This document shows positions 9,451-18,455 of a DNA stretch of 64,000 nt, piece after piece. Made by a program: the position numbers and the translations under genes. Numbering within the stretch: position 1 is the stretch's first letter; each line of letters begins with the position of its first letter. The stretch is from Peptoniphilus pacaensis (GTDB lineage: Bacteria > Bacillota > Clostridia > Tissierellales > Peptoniphilaceae): contig NZ_FLQT01000003.1 of assembly GCF_900088125.1 (NCBI RefSeq), forward strand, positions 681,071 through 745,070. Reading direction: 5' to 3'. The notes beneath the pieces are model-generated. The model did not search any database. It was not told the origin of the DNA and worked only from the letters and a program-made list of their open reading frames with translations.

Positions 9451-11610
9451 ATGAGCAACTTACGTATTATTAAGAGAAACGGCGAGGCCGCGGATTTCGA
9501 CGGATCAAAAATCGTCGTGGCCATTGAAAAGGCCATGCACTCGCCTACGGGCTACTTCGTGGAAAATCAAGCGGACATGGTGGCGAAGGAAATCGAAGAT
9601 GAAATTTTACATCACGACTTGCCTTCCACCGTGCTTCAAGTGGAAAAGCGGGTCTTCGAAAAGCTAATCGAAAAGAACAATATCGCCACGGCGAAAGCCT
9701 ACGAGTCCTACCGCTCGGTGCAATCCTTTAAGCGGGAAAACAACTCCACGGACTCCTCCATCGAAAGTCTGTTGACTTATTCCGACGCGGACTTAATGGA
9801 TGAAAACTCCAACAAAAACGCCGTGGTGGTCTCCACCCAACGGGATCTCATCGCCGGGGAAGTCTCCAAAGACATCGCCCGCCGCCGCATCCTGCCCACG
9901 GACATCGTCACCGCCCACGACTCCGGCGCCATTCACGTTCACGACATGGACTACTACATTCAGCCCATGTTCAACTGCTGTTTGATCAATCTGGAAGACA
10001 TGCTGAAAAACGGCACGGTGGTCAACGGCAAAATGATCGAATCGCCGAGAAGTTTCCAAACGGCGTGCACCATTACCACGCAAATCATCGCCCAAGTGGC
10101 TTCCGGCCAATTCGGCGGCCAATCCATTAACGGCATCGACCGCATTTTGGCCCCCTACGTACGGAAGAGCTACGAAAAATATTTAAGCGCCTCCATTTCC
10201 GAGCAGCTGGACATTTACGGCATGGAAACCGCCGACATGGCCATGGCGGAAAAAGTGGCATGGAAGCGCACGAAGCGGGAAATTAAATCGGGCGTACAAA
10301 CCATTCAATACCAAATCAACACCCTCATGACCACCAATGGTCAGGCGCCCTTCGTCACCCTGTTTATGTACTTCGATCCCGAAAGCGAATACGCCTACGA
10401 GGCCTCCCTGATTACGGAAGAAATTCTTCGCCAACGGATCGACGGCATTAAAAACAAACAAGGGGTGAAGGTCACGCCGGCCTTCCCGAAGTTGATCTAT
10501 GTCTTGGACGAGCATAATATGCACAAAGACAGCCCCTACTACTACCTCACCCGCCTCGCCGCCACCTGCACGGCCAAGCGCATGTATCCCGACTACATTT
10601 CCGCCAAAAAGATGAAGGAAATCTACGAAGGCAATGTCTTCTCCCCCATGGGCTGCCGCTCCTTCCTTTCCCCCTGGAAAGACGAAGAAGGCAATTACAA
10701 ATTCGACGGCCGCTTTAATATGGGCGTAGTCAGCGTGAACCTGGCCCAAATCGGCATTTTGGCCGGCCACGACGAAGACGCCTACTTCGAGCTCCTGAAC
10801 AAGCGTCTGGAACTGGTGAAGAAAGCCCTGTTGATTCGCTACGAGCGCCTGAAGGAAGTGACCAGCGATGTCTCCCCCATCCACTGGCAAGACGGCGCCA
10901 TCGCCCGCCTGGAACCCGGCGAAAAAATCGCCGACTATCTGGAAGGCGGCTACTCCACCCTGTCCTTGGGCTACATCGGTCTTTACGAGGCCACGAAATG
11001 CGTCATGGGCACGTCCCACACCACGAAAGAAGGCCACGCCTTCGCCATGCGCGTCATGCACACCATGCGAGATGCCGTGGACCGCTGGAAGGCGGAAACC
11101 GGCCTGGGCTTCGCCCTTTACGGCACCCCGGCGGAATCTTTGACTCACCGCTTCTGCTCCATCGATAAAGCCACCTTCGGCGACATCGAAGACATTACGG
11201 ACAAGGGCTACTACACCAACAGCTACCACGTGGACGTGCGGGAAGAGATCAACGCCTTCGACAAATTCGATTTCGAAAGCGAATTCCAAAAAATCTCCAC
11301 CGGCGGCTGCATCAGCTACGTGGAAATTCCCAACATGAACAACAATATCGACGCGGTGATGACCATGATCGGCTACATTTACGATCACATCTCCTATGCG
11401 GAATTTAATACGAAATCCGACTACTGCCACGAATGCGGCTTCGACGGCGAAATCACCGTGAACGAGGACGGCGACTGGGAGTGCCCCCAATGCGGAAACA
11501 AAGACCGCGCCAAGCTCACGGTCATTCGCAGAACCTGCGGCTATTTAGGAGAAAACTTCTGGAACGAAGGCCGCACCAAAGAAATCGACGCCCGCGTCCT
11601 GCACATTTAA
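9451..11610 (+). CDS. nrdD: Anaerobic ribonucleoside-triphosphate reductase, class III
   Basis: Makes deoxyribonucleotides from ribonucleoside triphosphates under anoxia using a glycyl radical. The 719-aa protein begins with an ATP-cone regulatory domain (about residues 4-90), followed by the ten-stranded barrel with conserved segments such as NINTLMTTNGQAPFVT. Near the end it has the zinc site CHECGFDG...CPQCGNKD and the radical loop RRTCGYLGENF with Gly697. The start ATG at 9451 follows GGAGGAAGAG; an in-frame ATG at 9433 has no such site. It is followed after one base by the activase nrdG. The enzyme is expected in a strict or facultative anaerobe. Confidence 0.98.
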   Translation: MSNLRIIKRNGEAADFDGSKIVVAIEKAMHSPTGYFVENQADMVAKEIEDEILHHDLPSTVLQVEKRVFEKLIEKNNIATAKAYESYRSVQSFKRENNSTDSSIESLLTYSDADLMDENSNKNAVVVSTQRDLIAGEVSKDIARRRILPTDIVTAHDSGAIHVHDMDYYIQPMFNCCLINLEDMLKNGTVVNGKMIESPRSFQTACTITTQIIAQVASGQFGGQSINGIDRILAPYVRKSYEKYLSASISEQLDIYGMETADMAMAEKVAWKRTKREIKSGVQTIQYQINTLMTTNGQAPFVTLFMYFDPESEYAYEASLITEEILRQRIDGIKNKQGVKVTPAFPKLIYVLDEHNMHKDSPYYYLTRLAATCTAKRMYPDYISAKKMKEIYEGNVFSPMGCRSFLSPWKDEEGNYKFDGRFNMGVVSVNLAQIGILAGHDEDAYFELLNKRLELVKKALLIRYERLKEVTSDVSPIHWQDGAIARLEPGEKIADYLEGGYSTLSLGYIGLYEATKCVMGTSHTTKEGHAFAMRVMHTMRDAVDRWKAETGLGFALYGTPAESLTHRFCSIDKATFGDIEDITDKGYYTNSYHVDVREEINAFDKFDFESEFQKISTGGCISYVEIPNMNNNIDAVMTMIGYIYDHISYAEFNTKSDYCHECGFDGEITVNEDGDWECPQCGNKDRAKLTVIRRTCGYLGENFWNEGRTKEIDARVLHI

Positions 11611-11611
11611 G

Positions 11612-12118
11612 ATGAACTACGGCCACTACGCACAAATTCGGCCCTTGGACGTGGCAAACGGCCCGGGCATTCGCGTGTCGGTCTTCGTCACCGGCTGCAG
11701 CCGCAAATGCAAAAACTGTTTCAACGAGCTCTACCAAGACCCGAGCTACGGCGAGCCTTGGACCGAGGAGACGACGAAAACATTGATCAAGTATTTAAGC
11801 CGCCCGGAAGTCTCGGGCCTCACCCTTCTCGGCGGCGAACCCATGGAAAACACGTGGCTACGCAAGGTATTGGCGGATGTGAAAAAAGAAATCCCGACCT
11901 CCGTGTGGATTTACTCCGGCGACACCTTTGAAGAGATCCTCGCCGATCCCGAAAAGACAGAGCTGCTCGAAGCCTGCGACGTCCTCGTCGACGGCCCCTT
12001 TGTGGAGGCGAAGAAAAATTTAAAACTCGCCTTCCGCGGCAGCGAAAACCAACGCATCTTAGACATCCCCAAAAGCCTGAAAGCCCACAAGGCCATATTA
12101 AAAGAGAGAGACGATTAA
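11612..12118 (+). CDS. nrdG: Anaerobic ribonucleotide reductase activating protein (radical SAM)
   Basis: 168 aa. It generates the glycyl radical on NrdD by reductive cleavage of S-adenosylmethionine. The radical-SAM cluster motif is C29-SRK-C33-KN-C36, followed by the SAM-binding GGE of LTLLGGEPME and the DVLVDGPFV segment typical of NrdG. The start ATG lies one base after the nrdD stop. The stop codon falls inside the loop of the operon terminator, so the coding region ends as tightly as possible. Confidence 0.97.
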   Translation: MNYGHYAQIRPLDVANGPGIRVSVFVTGCSRKCKNCFNELYQDPSYGEPWTEETTKTLIKYLSRPEVSGLTLLGGEPMENTWLRKVLADVKKEIPTSVWIYSGDTFEEILADPEKTELLEACDVLVDGPFVEAKKNLKLAFRGSENQRILDIPKSLKAHKAILKERDD

Positions 12119-12134
12119 GTCTCTCTCTTTTTTT
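12103..12134 (+). terminator. nrdDG terminator
   Basis: AGAGAGAGAC / GTCTCTCTCT form a perfect 10-bp stem with the nrdG stop codon in the loop, followed by seven T residues. Confidence 0.9.
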
Positions 12135-12213
12135 GCTTTCCTCCCCCTCATTCTTTTTTCCGAAACAGCTGATATAATGAAGCAAATAACTGTTTACTAT
12201 TTCGGAGGTCCCT

Positions 12214-13998
12214 ATGAAGTTTTCCCCGAAGGATATGCTCATCGATCTCATCCTTCTTTTTCTCGTCGCAGGTGTGGCCCTGATCCTGTCCTTTACCTTT
12301 ACGGGCTCGGATGCGTCCCTTGGTGTGCTCATCCTTTATTTCTTGGAGCCCACCATCCTTTTATGTAATTTCATCCCCCTTTTCCTCTTGACTCTGTTTT
12401 TTTACTTCGCCTTGGGTCGCACGTCCCGCAGCGCCGCGGCGGTTTTTCTCATCGTCGCCTTGATGGGAGTGGTGCAGGCCTCGAAATTGCATTACCGCTA
12501 CGAAAATTTTAAATTTTCCGATTTGCTCCTGGCTCGCGAGGGCGCAAAGATGATGGCCAATCAATTCAGCCCTCTTATGCCCCCTTACTTCATTCCCGCC
12601 GTCTTGTTGATGCTTGCCGTCGTCGTCTTTCTCTCCTTTCTCAGGCGCCGTCGCCTACCCCCGGTCTATGGCATCTTGGGAGTGGTGCCGGTTCTGCTTT
12701 TAATGGCGGCATCCAAGCCTCTGCTCTTGTCCGAAACGACCTACGCCTCTCACCGGGCCCCCTACTTTAACGAATGGGTGGAGGTGGAAGATGCTAAGGG
12801 CCACGGCATGATCTATGCTTTCATCTATTCCGCCCGGGATGTGTTCATACAGCCCCCGAATAATTACGATGAGGCGGCCGTGGAAAAAATTTGGAAGGCT
12901 TACGACGACGCCCCCATTCCCGCAGATCAGAAGATCAATGTGGTGGCCGTTATGCTGGAAAGCTTTAACGACTTTTCCGACTTCGGCCTTCCCTTCGAGA
13001 AGGATCCCTACGAAAGTTTCCACGCGATTCAAAAAAACAGCATTCACGGAAAAATCGTAAACAATATGTTCGGCGGCGGCACCGCCTATGTGGAGCGCTA
13101 TTTTTTAAACGGCTGCAGTTACTACGCCAGGTACTACAGCCCCTTCAACAGTTACGTCCACTACTTTAAAAGCCAAGGCTACACTACTTTGGCCATGCAC
13201 CCTCACGACGGCGCCTTTTACAATCGGCGAAACGTCAATCCGAAATTGGGCTTCGACAAGTTTTACTACATGGAAAATTATTTTAAGAACTACGACGACG
13301 GCGACGGCTACTTCCCCGACCGCAAATTGTACGATCACCTGCTGGCTCTGGACAAGAAAGCCGCCGCACCCTATTTTAATTTTACGGTAACCATGCAAAA
13401 CCACGGCCCCTACGATCCCGATGCCGCCGAGAGCGTCTATCTTCCCCGCAATCTTTTTTCAAGCGATGCCAATCACAATCAAATAAACAATTACCTTCAC
13501 GGAATTAAGGACAGCGGCGACGCATTGAAATACCTCTTGGAGCGCCTGGACGAAGACAAATCCCCCACGCTTTTAATCGTATTCGGCGATCACAATCCCG
13601 CCTTGGGACAGGAGACCGACGGCTCCTATAAGGACCTGGGCATCGACGTCGGTACCGACCAATTGAACGGCTATTTGAATCGCTGCCGCACTCCCTATAT
13701 TGTATGGGCCAACAGCGCCCTGAAGGCGAGTACCGGCAAGGATTTCGTCGGCGAAGGCCCCGATCTCTCGCCCCAATATTTATTGAACTACGCCTTTCAT
13801 TATCTTGGATGGACGGGCCCGAGGTATATGCAGATCATCAATTCGGAGCTGCCCGAGGTGACGGTGGTAAACGATCAATTGATCAGAAACCGAGGGAAGT
13901 ATCTTCATCCCAATGAGGAAGACTTCGCCACCATCCATGAATTTGTACGGTGCCTGGATTACTACAACAGCAAGCATTTTTATTACGACGAAAAATAA
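12214..13998 (+). CDS. LTA-synthase-like membrane sulfatase-fold phosphotransferase
   Basis: 594 aa with about five N-terminal membrane helices (residues roughly 10-30, 38-68, 73-90, 124-143 and 152-165) and a large extracellular sulfatase-fold domain from about 240. Metal and catalytic residues of the lipoteichoic acid synthase family are in place: E249 (VMLESF), the nucleophile T290 in FGGGTA, H397 (TMQNHGPY) and D459/H460 (FGDHNPALG). The family transfers glycerol phosphate from phosphatidylglycerol to a growing teichoic acid or glycolipid. The GGGTA context matches active enzymes, not pseudo-enzymes. A TATAAT box lies at 12173-12178. The exact acceptor polymer cannot be told from sequence. 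Confidence 0.87.
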   Translation: MKFSPKDMLIDLILLFLVAGVALILSFTFTGSDASLGVLILYFLEPTILLCNFIPLFLLTLFFYFALGRTSRSAAAVFLIVALMGVVQASKLHYRYENFKFSDLLLAREGAKMMANQFSPLMPPYFIPAVLLMLAVVVFLSFLRRRRLPPVYGILGVVPVLLLMAASKPLLLSETTYASHRAPYFNEWVEVEDAKGHGMIYAFIYSARDVFIQPPNNYDEAAVEKIWKAYDDAPIPADQKINVVAVMLESFNDFSDFGLPFEKDPYESFHAIQKNSIHGKIVNNMFGGGTAYVERYFLNGCSYYARYYSPFNSYVHYFKSQGYTTLAMHPHDGAFYNRRNVNPKLGFDKFYYMENYFKNYDDGDGYFPDRKLYDHLLALDKKAAAPYFNFTVTMQNHGPYDPDAAESVYLPRNLFSSDANHNQINNYLHGIKDSGDALKYLLERLDEDKSPTLLIVFGDHNPALGQETDGSYKDLGIDVGTDQLNGYLNRCRTPYIVWANSALKASTGKDFVGEGPDLSPQYLLNYAFHYLGWTGPRYMQIINSELPEVTVVNDQLIRNRGKYLHPNEEDFATIHEFVRCLDYYNSKHFYYDEK

Positions 13999-14025
13999 AA
14001 CGGGTCCCGGGACCCGCATGTGAGG

Positions 14026-14053
14026 AAATCGAGCCATGTGCTCGATTTTTTTA
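14026..14053 (+). terminator. Terminator after the LTA-synthase-like gene
   Basis: AAATCGAGC / GCTCGATTT stem, five-base loop, T-run. An additional palindrome GGGTCCCGGGACCC lies just upstream (14003-14016). Confidence 0.85.
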
Positions 14054-14074
14054 TGAATTTTTTCGTCCTTTTCC

Positions 14075-14779
14075 TTACATAAACAGCCCCATCAAGGCGT
14101 GAATGAGAATCACGATGACAAAGGCCGGCAACATATTGGCGACTTTCAGATCTTTAATGTCTAGAATGCCAAAGCCGATGGCGAGAATCATAATGCCCCC
14201 GACGGAGGTTAGATCGGCGAGTAAAATTTCGCTGATATAAGGTTCTAAAAAGCCGGCCATAAGGACCAGGGCGCTTTCGTACAAGAAGGTGGGAATCGCC
14301 GATAGGGCGACGCCGATGCCCAGGGTGGAGCCGAAGACCAATGAGGTCATGCCGTCCAGCACGCTCTTGATCATTAAGGTTTCGGGATTTCCGTTCATCC
14401 CCGCCTCGATAGAGCCGATAATGGCCATGGAACCGACGCAAAATAAAATGGACGCTTGGACGGCGGCGGTCATGGGGCCTTCTCCCGTCGCCTCGCCGCC
14501 TGCGCGCTGCGCCAGACGACTGTCGATTTTATCGCCGAAACGCTTAAATGCACCGTCGATATCCACGGCTGCGCCGATGCCCGTGCCGATGGCAAGAGAC
14601 ATCATGACGATGATAAATTCATCGGCCTTTAAGGCCATTTGAATGCCCATGGTCATCACGCTCAAGGGAATTACCATCAATACCTGTTCTTGAACGCGCG
14701 ATGGTATTCGATTGCCTATGAATTTGCCCAATACCGTCAAGATGGCAATGGCCAGGGCATTGATAATGACTCCGATCAT
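14075..14779 (-). CDS. DUF554 membrane protein
   Basis: 234 aa, about six or seven hydrophobic segments. The start MIGVIINALAIAILTVLGKF, the conserved GNRIP and the glycine-rich VALSAIPTFLYESALVL region match the DUF554 (YdfK-type) family of bacterial membrane proteins, whose function is unknown; a transport role is often supposed. Its start overlaps the stop of the upstream ogg gene by four bases, so the two are translationally coupled. The coupling says little about function because DNA repair and a transporter have no obvious link. Confidence 0.85.
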   Translation of the reverse strand: MIGVIINALAIAILTVLGKFIGNRIPSRVQEQVLMVIPLSVMTMGIQMALKADEFIIVMMSLAIGTGIGAAVDIDGAFKRFGDKIDSRLAQRAGGEATGEGPMTAAVQASILFCVGSMAIIGSIEAGMNGNPETLMIKSVLDGMTSLVFGSTLGIGVALSAIPTFLYESALVLMAGFLEPYISEILLADLTSVGGIMILAIGFGILDIKDLKVANMLPAFVIVILIHALMGLFM

Positions 14780-15555
14780 TTCTTCCTCCGCTCGTTCATA
14801 AAAAGTAGTTGCTGAATGTATCCTGCGTCTTCGCCGAAGCGTTCAATGGCGTAATCCGACGCAGCCTGTCGCGAGGAAAAATCGCCGAAGCGCGCCATGG
14901 CACGTTCGATCCACACGTCCACGGGAAAGGCATCTTTCTTTCCGTAGCCGAAAAGCAAAATGCAATCTGCCACCTTGGGCCCCACGCCGGAAAGCTTCAT
15001 AAGATACTTCTTCGCCTCGGCATAATCCAGCTCGTAGGGCCGGGCGAGATCCACTTCCCCCGACGCCACCTGACGGGCCGTTTCGATTAAATACTTGTCC
15101 CTGTAGCCCGCCCCCAATGCCCGCATGGCATCATTAGATAGCTTACACAGCACCTCGGGCTCGGGCAGGGCGTAGGCTTCGAGGCCGCCGTGCTCGGCGA
15201 GCTTCTTGCCGTAGGACCGGGACAGATCCCGCACGCTCTTTCCTATGCGATGCAGATTATTGTTTGATGAAAAAATATAGCCCACCACGGCTTCCCAAGG
15301 ATCCTGCTTTAAAATCCGAAGGGGCAAATAGGGCGCGAGGTCCTGTAAATCCTCGGAGGTCATCACCATTTCCGCCGCCCGGTCGTAGTCGTAGCCTTCG
15401 TCGAAAAAAATCGCCGCCCGCTTATCGTCGCCGGCCGCGAGGGCGCCGTCTTTCAGGAAAAAAGCGTCGTCGCCGTTCACGGCGCAGATCAAATCGCCCC
15501 GTCGCTCCCAATGATGGAACTGGCCGCTTTCCAATGTCATGACCGGATCGAACAT
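14776..15555 (-). CDS. ogg: 8-oxoguanine DNA glycosylase (OGG1 type)
   Basis: 259-aa base-excision repair enzyme that removes 8-oxoguanine. It has the OGG1 rather than the MutM architecture: an N-terminal beta domain, SSNNNLHRI at about residues 96-104 (matching the eukaryotic SSNNN motif), then the helix-hairpin-helix GPD element LSGVGPKVADC with catalytic K194 and PVDVW with D213. The start ATG at 15555 is placed by AAAGGAG; an ATG five codons earlier overlaps that ribosome site. OGG1-like proteins occur in archaea and in scattered anaerobic Firmicutes. It is coupled to the DUF554 gene. Confidence 0.88.
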   Translation of the reverse strand: MFDPVMTLESGQFHHWERRGDLICAVNGDDAFFLKDGALAAGDDKRAAIFFDEGYDYDRAAEMVMTSEDLQDLAPYLPLRILKQDPWEAVVGYIFSSNNNLHRIGKSVRDLSRSYGKKLAEHGGLEAYALPEPEVLCKLSNDAMRALGAGYRDKYLIETARQVASGEVDLARPYELDYAEAKKYLMKLSGVGPKVADCILLFGYGKKDAFPVDVWIERAMARFGDFSSRQAASDYAIERFGEDAGYIQQLLFMNERRKK

Positions 15556-15570
15556 GGCCTCTCCTTTCAT

Positions 15571-15605
15571 AAAAATAAGAGCGAGTTTCCCCGCTCCTCG
15601 TTTTT
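15571..15605 (-). terminator. Terminator between rex and ogg
   Basis: GAGCG / CGCTC stem with an 8-base loop, T-rich on both sides, immediately upstream of the ogg start. It probably ends the rex transcript and may act in both directions. Confidence 0.55.
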
Positions 15606-15609
15606 TCCC

Positions 15610-16251
15610 TTAGCGATTGTTTTCCGTCAGATAATAACTTAAAGTCAACAGACTGTCCGTCAGACGGATGTTTTCCACGACGACGCTGTCCGGCGCTTCC
15701 AAATCTTCCGGTGCAAAATTCCAAATGCCGCGAATGCCTGCACGCACCAGGCGGTCGGCGATGGCTTGGGCCCCTTCTTTCGGCACGGTTAAAATGGCGA
15801 CTTCCACTTCCCCGTGTTCTTCCATGAAGCCTTCCAATTCATCTACGGGACGAACCACGTGGTTGCCCACGGACTTGCCGATGACGTCTTCGCTTTTATC
15901 GAACATGGCGACGATCTCAAAGCCGCTGTCTAAAAAGCCCTTGTAATTGCACACCACCGTGCCCAAGCGGCCGGCGCCGATCAATATGGTCTTGTAAATC
16001 TTGGGGATCCCCAAAATATTTTCCAGCTCCTTCTTCAACACGGCCACCTTATAGCCGTAGCCCTGTTGACCGAAGCCGCCGAAATTATTTAAGTCCTGGC
16101 GAATTTGCGACGCCGTAAAGCCGGTTAAGTCGCTGAGCTCTTGAGAAGAGATGCGGTCTTCGCCCTTTTCCTGTAACTCACTCAGATATCTATGGTATTT
16201 CGGAAGTCTCCGAATGACCGTTTCCGAAACTTTTCCTTTATTTATTGCCAC
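15610..16251 (-). CDS. rex: Redox-sensing transcriptional repressor Rex
   Basis: 213 aa. Rex senses the NADH/NAD+ ratio and represses fermentation and anaerobic respiration genes. The N-terminal winged helix contains VIRRLPKYHRYL and SSQELSDLTGFTASQIRQDL, followed by FGGFGQQGYGYKV, all Rex hallmarks. The Rossmann domain shows GAGRLGTVVCNY (about 90-101). GTG at 16251 is chosen because AAAGGTG lies at proper spacing; another GTG three codons upstream (16260) would overlap it. It diverges from the ABC-F gene. No Rex operator was recognised nearby, though a decisive motif scan was not possible. Confidence 0.95.
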   Translation of the reverse strand: MAINKGKVSETVIRRLPKYHRYLSELQEKGEDRISSQELSDLTGFTASQIRQDLNNFGGFGQQGYGYKVAVLKKELENILGIPKIYKTILIGAGRLGTVVCNYKGFLDSGFEIVAMFDKSEDVIGKSVGNHVVRPVDELEGFMEEHGEVEVAILTVPKEGAQAIADRLVRAGIRGIWNFAPEDLEAPDSVVVENIRLTDSLLTLSYYLTENNR

Positions 16252-16423
16252 TATTATCACCTTTCAACGTATCATTCCCCGAAAGTATGACACTTATTTA
16301 TCTAGTACCCTAGTCTTAGTATACAGAAAATTTCTTATCTTGAAAAGCCTTATTCCACTATTTTACCGACTTTTTCTCTCCGCCCTTTTCTGCTATGATA
16401 TTTTTAGCAAGGAGGAGAGACTT

Positions 16424-18328
16424 TTGGCAATCGTATCGGCGCAAGGCTTGGAAAAAACTTTTTACATCGACCCGATTTTAAAGGACGTGGGCTTTTTAAT
16501 CGAAGCCGGAGAAAAAATCGGGCTCATCGGCAACAACGGCAGCGGCAAGACCACCCTTATGGCCATGTTGGCGGGGGAACTCACCCCCGACGGGGGCAGC
16601 ATCGCCACCACCAAGGATCTGGAGGTGGGCTATCTCGCCCAACACGCCTCGGTAACGAAGGGTGCCAGCATTTACGAAGAATGCATGGCCTCCTTTCAGG
16701 CGGTGATCGAGCTGGAAGAAAAAATTCGCGCCATGGAAGTGGAGATGGCCCACTTGGAAGGCGAGGCACTCAACGAGCACATCGCCCGCTACCAGGTCTT
16801 GGTGGACCGCTACGAAAAAAGCGGCGGCTATAGCCGTGAAAGTGCCGTCACCGGCGCCCTGCGGGGCCTGGGCTTTTCCGAAGAAGACATGGCCATGCCC
16901 GCGGAAAACCTCTCCGGCGGACAGAAATCCCGCCTGGCTCTGGCCAAACTCCTGCTCCACGAGCCCGACCTCCTTCTCTTAGACGAGCCCACCAACCACT
17001 TGGACATGGACTCCATCGCCTGGCTGGAAAAATTTTTAAAGGCCTTTAAAGGCGCCGTGGTGGTCATCAGCCACGACCGCTACTTCCTCGACGCCATTGT
17101 GGACCGCATCCTCTTTCTGAAAGACGGCGGCGTAAAGAGCTATCAGGGCAATTACACCAACTTCATTCGCCGCAGACGGGAAGAAGAAGACCGGATGCGC
17201 CACGCCTACCTGATGCAGCAAAAAGAAATCAAGCGCCAGGAAGAAATGATCCGGCGCTACGCCTCCTGGAACCGGGAAAAAAGCGTGCGTGCCGCGCGAA
17301 GCAAGCAGAAACAGCTGGACAAAGTGGAGCGGCTGGAAGATGTGCGGGGCGAAAAGACCATGCACCTCACCTTCGCCCCCGCCACGGAAAGCGGCCGCGA
17401 CGTCCTCGCCGTGGAGCACCTGTCCAAATCCTTCCCCGCGAAACAATTATTCGACGACGTCACCTTCCCCGTCTACAAAGGCGAGCGAGTGGGCCTTATC
17501 GGCCCCAACGGCATCGGTAAAAGTACCCTCTTTAAAATCATTATGAAAGAAATCGCCGCCACATCCGGCGAGATTCAGCTGGGCAAAGGTGTCACCATCG
17601 CCTACTTCGATCAGGAAATGAAGACCCTGGACGAAAACAAAACCGTGGCCGACGAGCTCTGGGATCGCTACCCGAAGCTGGACCGCTTCCAAATCCACGC
17701 CTACCTGGCCCGCTTCCTCTTTACCGGTGACGACTTGGACAAGCGCATCGGCGACCTGTCCGGCGGCGAAAAAGGGCGTCTGTCCCTCCTCATCGTCATG
17801 CTGAGCGGCGCCAACTTCCTTCTCCTGGACGAGCCCACCAACCACCTGGACATCGAGAGCAAGGAATCTCTGGAAGCGGCACTGAAAGACTACACCGGCA
17901 CCATCCTTACCATTAGCCACGACCGCTACTTCCTCGACCGGGTGACGACGAAAATCGTCTGCCTCTCCGACGAAGGCACCTTTATGGTGGACGGCGACTA
18001 CAGCTACTTCCTGAAGAAATGGGAAGACGCCCACACCGTGGAAGACGACGAGGAGGAAATCACCAAGACCCAAATCGTCAAGGAAAAGAAAAAAACTCGG
18101 GAAGAACAAAAAGAAGCCCGCAAGCGCAAAAAAGACCTGCGGGAAACCGAGGCTGAGATCCACGCCCTGGAGACTGAAATCGAAGAAATGGATGCGACCC
18201 TGGCCGACCCCGCCACCTACGACGACCACACCGTGGCCCTGGAACTGTCCCAAAAGCGAGACGATGCCCAGGAAAAACTAAACGCCCTCTACGAAAAATG
18301 GTTCGCCCTTTTAGAAGAGGATGAATAA
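16424..18328 (+). CDS. ABC-F family ATPase (ribosome-associated, Uup/YdiF-like)
   Basis: 634 aa with two ABC domains in one chain and no membrane segments, the ABC-F plan; these act on the ribosomal E site in translation or antibiotic protection. Domain 1 has GNNGSGKTT, LSGGQKSR and LLLLDEPTNHLD. A charged linker (about 235-320) follows, then domain 2 with GPNGIGKST, LSGGEKGR and LLLDEPTNHLD. Residues from about 540 form a charged coiled coil, a feature of Uup/YdiF types. The start is TTG at 16424, placed by AAGGAGGAGAG; the open frame upstream runs into the rex promoter and is not coding. A housekeeping role is likelier than resistance. Confidence 0.9.
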   Translation: MAIVSAQGLEKTFYIDPILKDVGFLIEAGEKIGLIGNNGSGKTTLMAMLAGELTPDGGSIATTKDLEVGYLAQHASVTKGASIYEECMASFQAVIELEEKIRAMEVEMAHLEGEALNEHIARYQVLVDRYEKSGGYSRESAVTGALRGLGFSEEDMAMPAENLSGGQKSRLALAKLLLHEPDLLLLDEPTNHLDMDSIAWLEKFLKAFKGAVVVISHDRYFLDAIVDRILFLKDGGVKSYQGNYTNFIRRRREEEDRMRHAYLMQQKEIKRQEEMIRRYASWNREKSVRAARSKQKQLDKVERLEDVRGEKTMHLTFAPATESGRDVLAVEHLSKSFPAKQLFDDVTFPVYKGERVGLIGPNGIGKSTLFKIIMKEIAATSGEIQLGKGVTIAYFDQEMKTLDENKTVADELWDRYPKLDRFQIHAYLARFLFTGDDLDKRIGDLSGGEKGRLSLLIVMLSGANFLLLDEPTNHLDIESKESLEAALKDYTGTILTISHDRYFLDRVTTKIVCLSDEGTFMVDGDYSYFLKKWEDAHTVEDDEEEITKTQIVKEKKKTREEQKEARKRKKDLRETEAEIHALETEIEEMDATLADPATYDDHTVALELSQKRDDAQEKLNALYEKWFALLEEDE

Positions 18329-18333
18329 AAAAA

Positions 18334-18356
18334 CGGCACGCAGGTGCCGCTTTTTT
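18334..18356 (+). terminator. Terminator of the ABC-F gene
   Basis: CGGCAC / GTGCCG with a four-base loop followed by a T-run, six bases after the stop codon. Confidence 0.88.
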
Positions 18357-18402
18357 CATGGGGAAAAGATGAGTTGTGTTGTTCGGTTGAAAGCATTTTT
18401 TC

Positions 18403-18436
18403 AAAAAAAGAACCCCGAAAATTCAGGGTCCTTTTT
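18403..18436 (-). terminator. Terminator of the DUF819-dipeptidase operon
   Basis: On the minus strand GGACCCT...GGGGTTC forms a stem followed by seven T residues, about 20 bases beyond the dipeptidase stop codon. Confidence 0.75.
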
Positions 18437-18455
18437 GCCTCTCAGGCTATTCTTT

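Noticed and set aside
10183-11490. 435-codon open frame antisense to nrdD
   Set aside because: It lies wholly inside the highly conserved nrdD gene, lacks a ribosome site and translates to low-complexity His/Val/Gly-rich sequence, a typical shadow of GC-rich codons.
16151-16423. Upstream extension of the ABC-F frame
   Set aside because: It would overlap rex and the divergent promoter region; a TTG with AAGGAGGAGAG defines the start.
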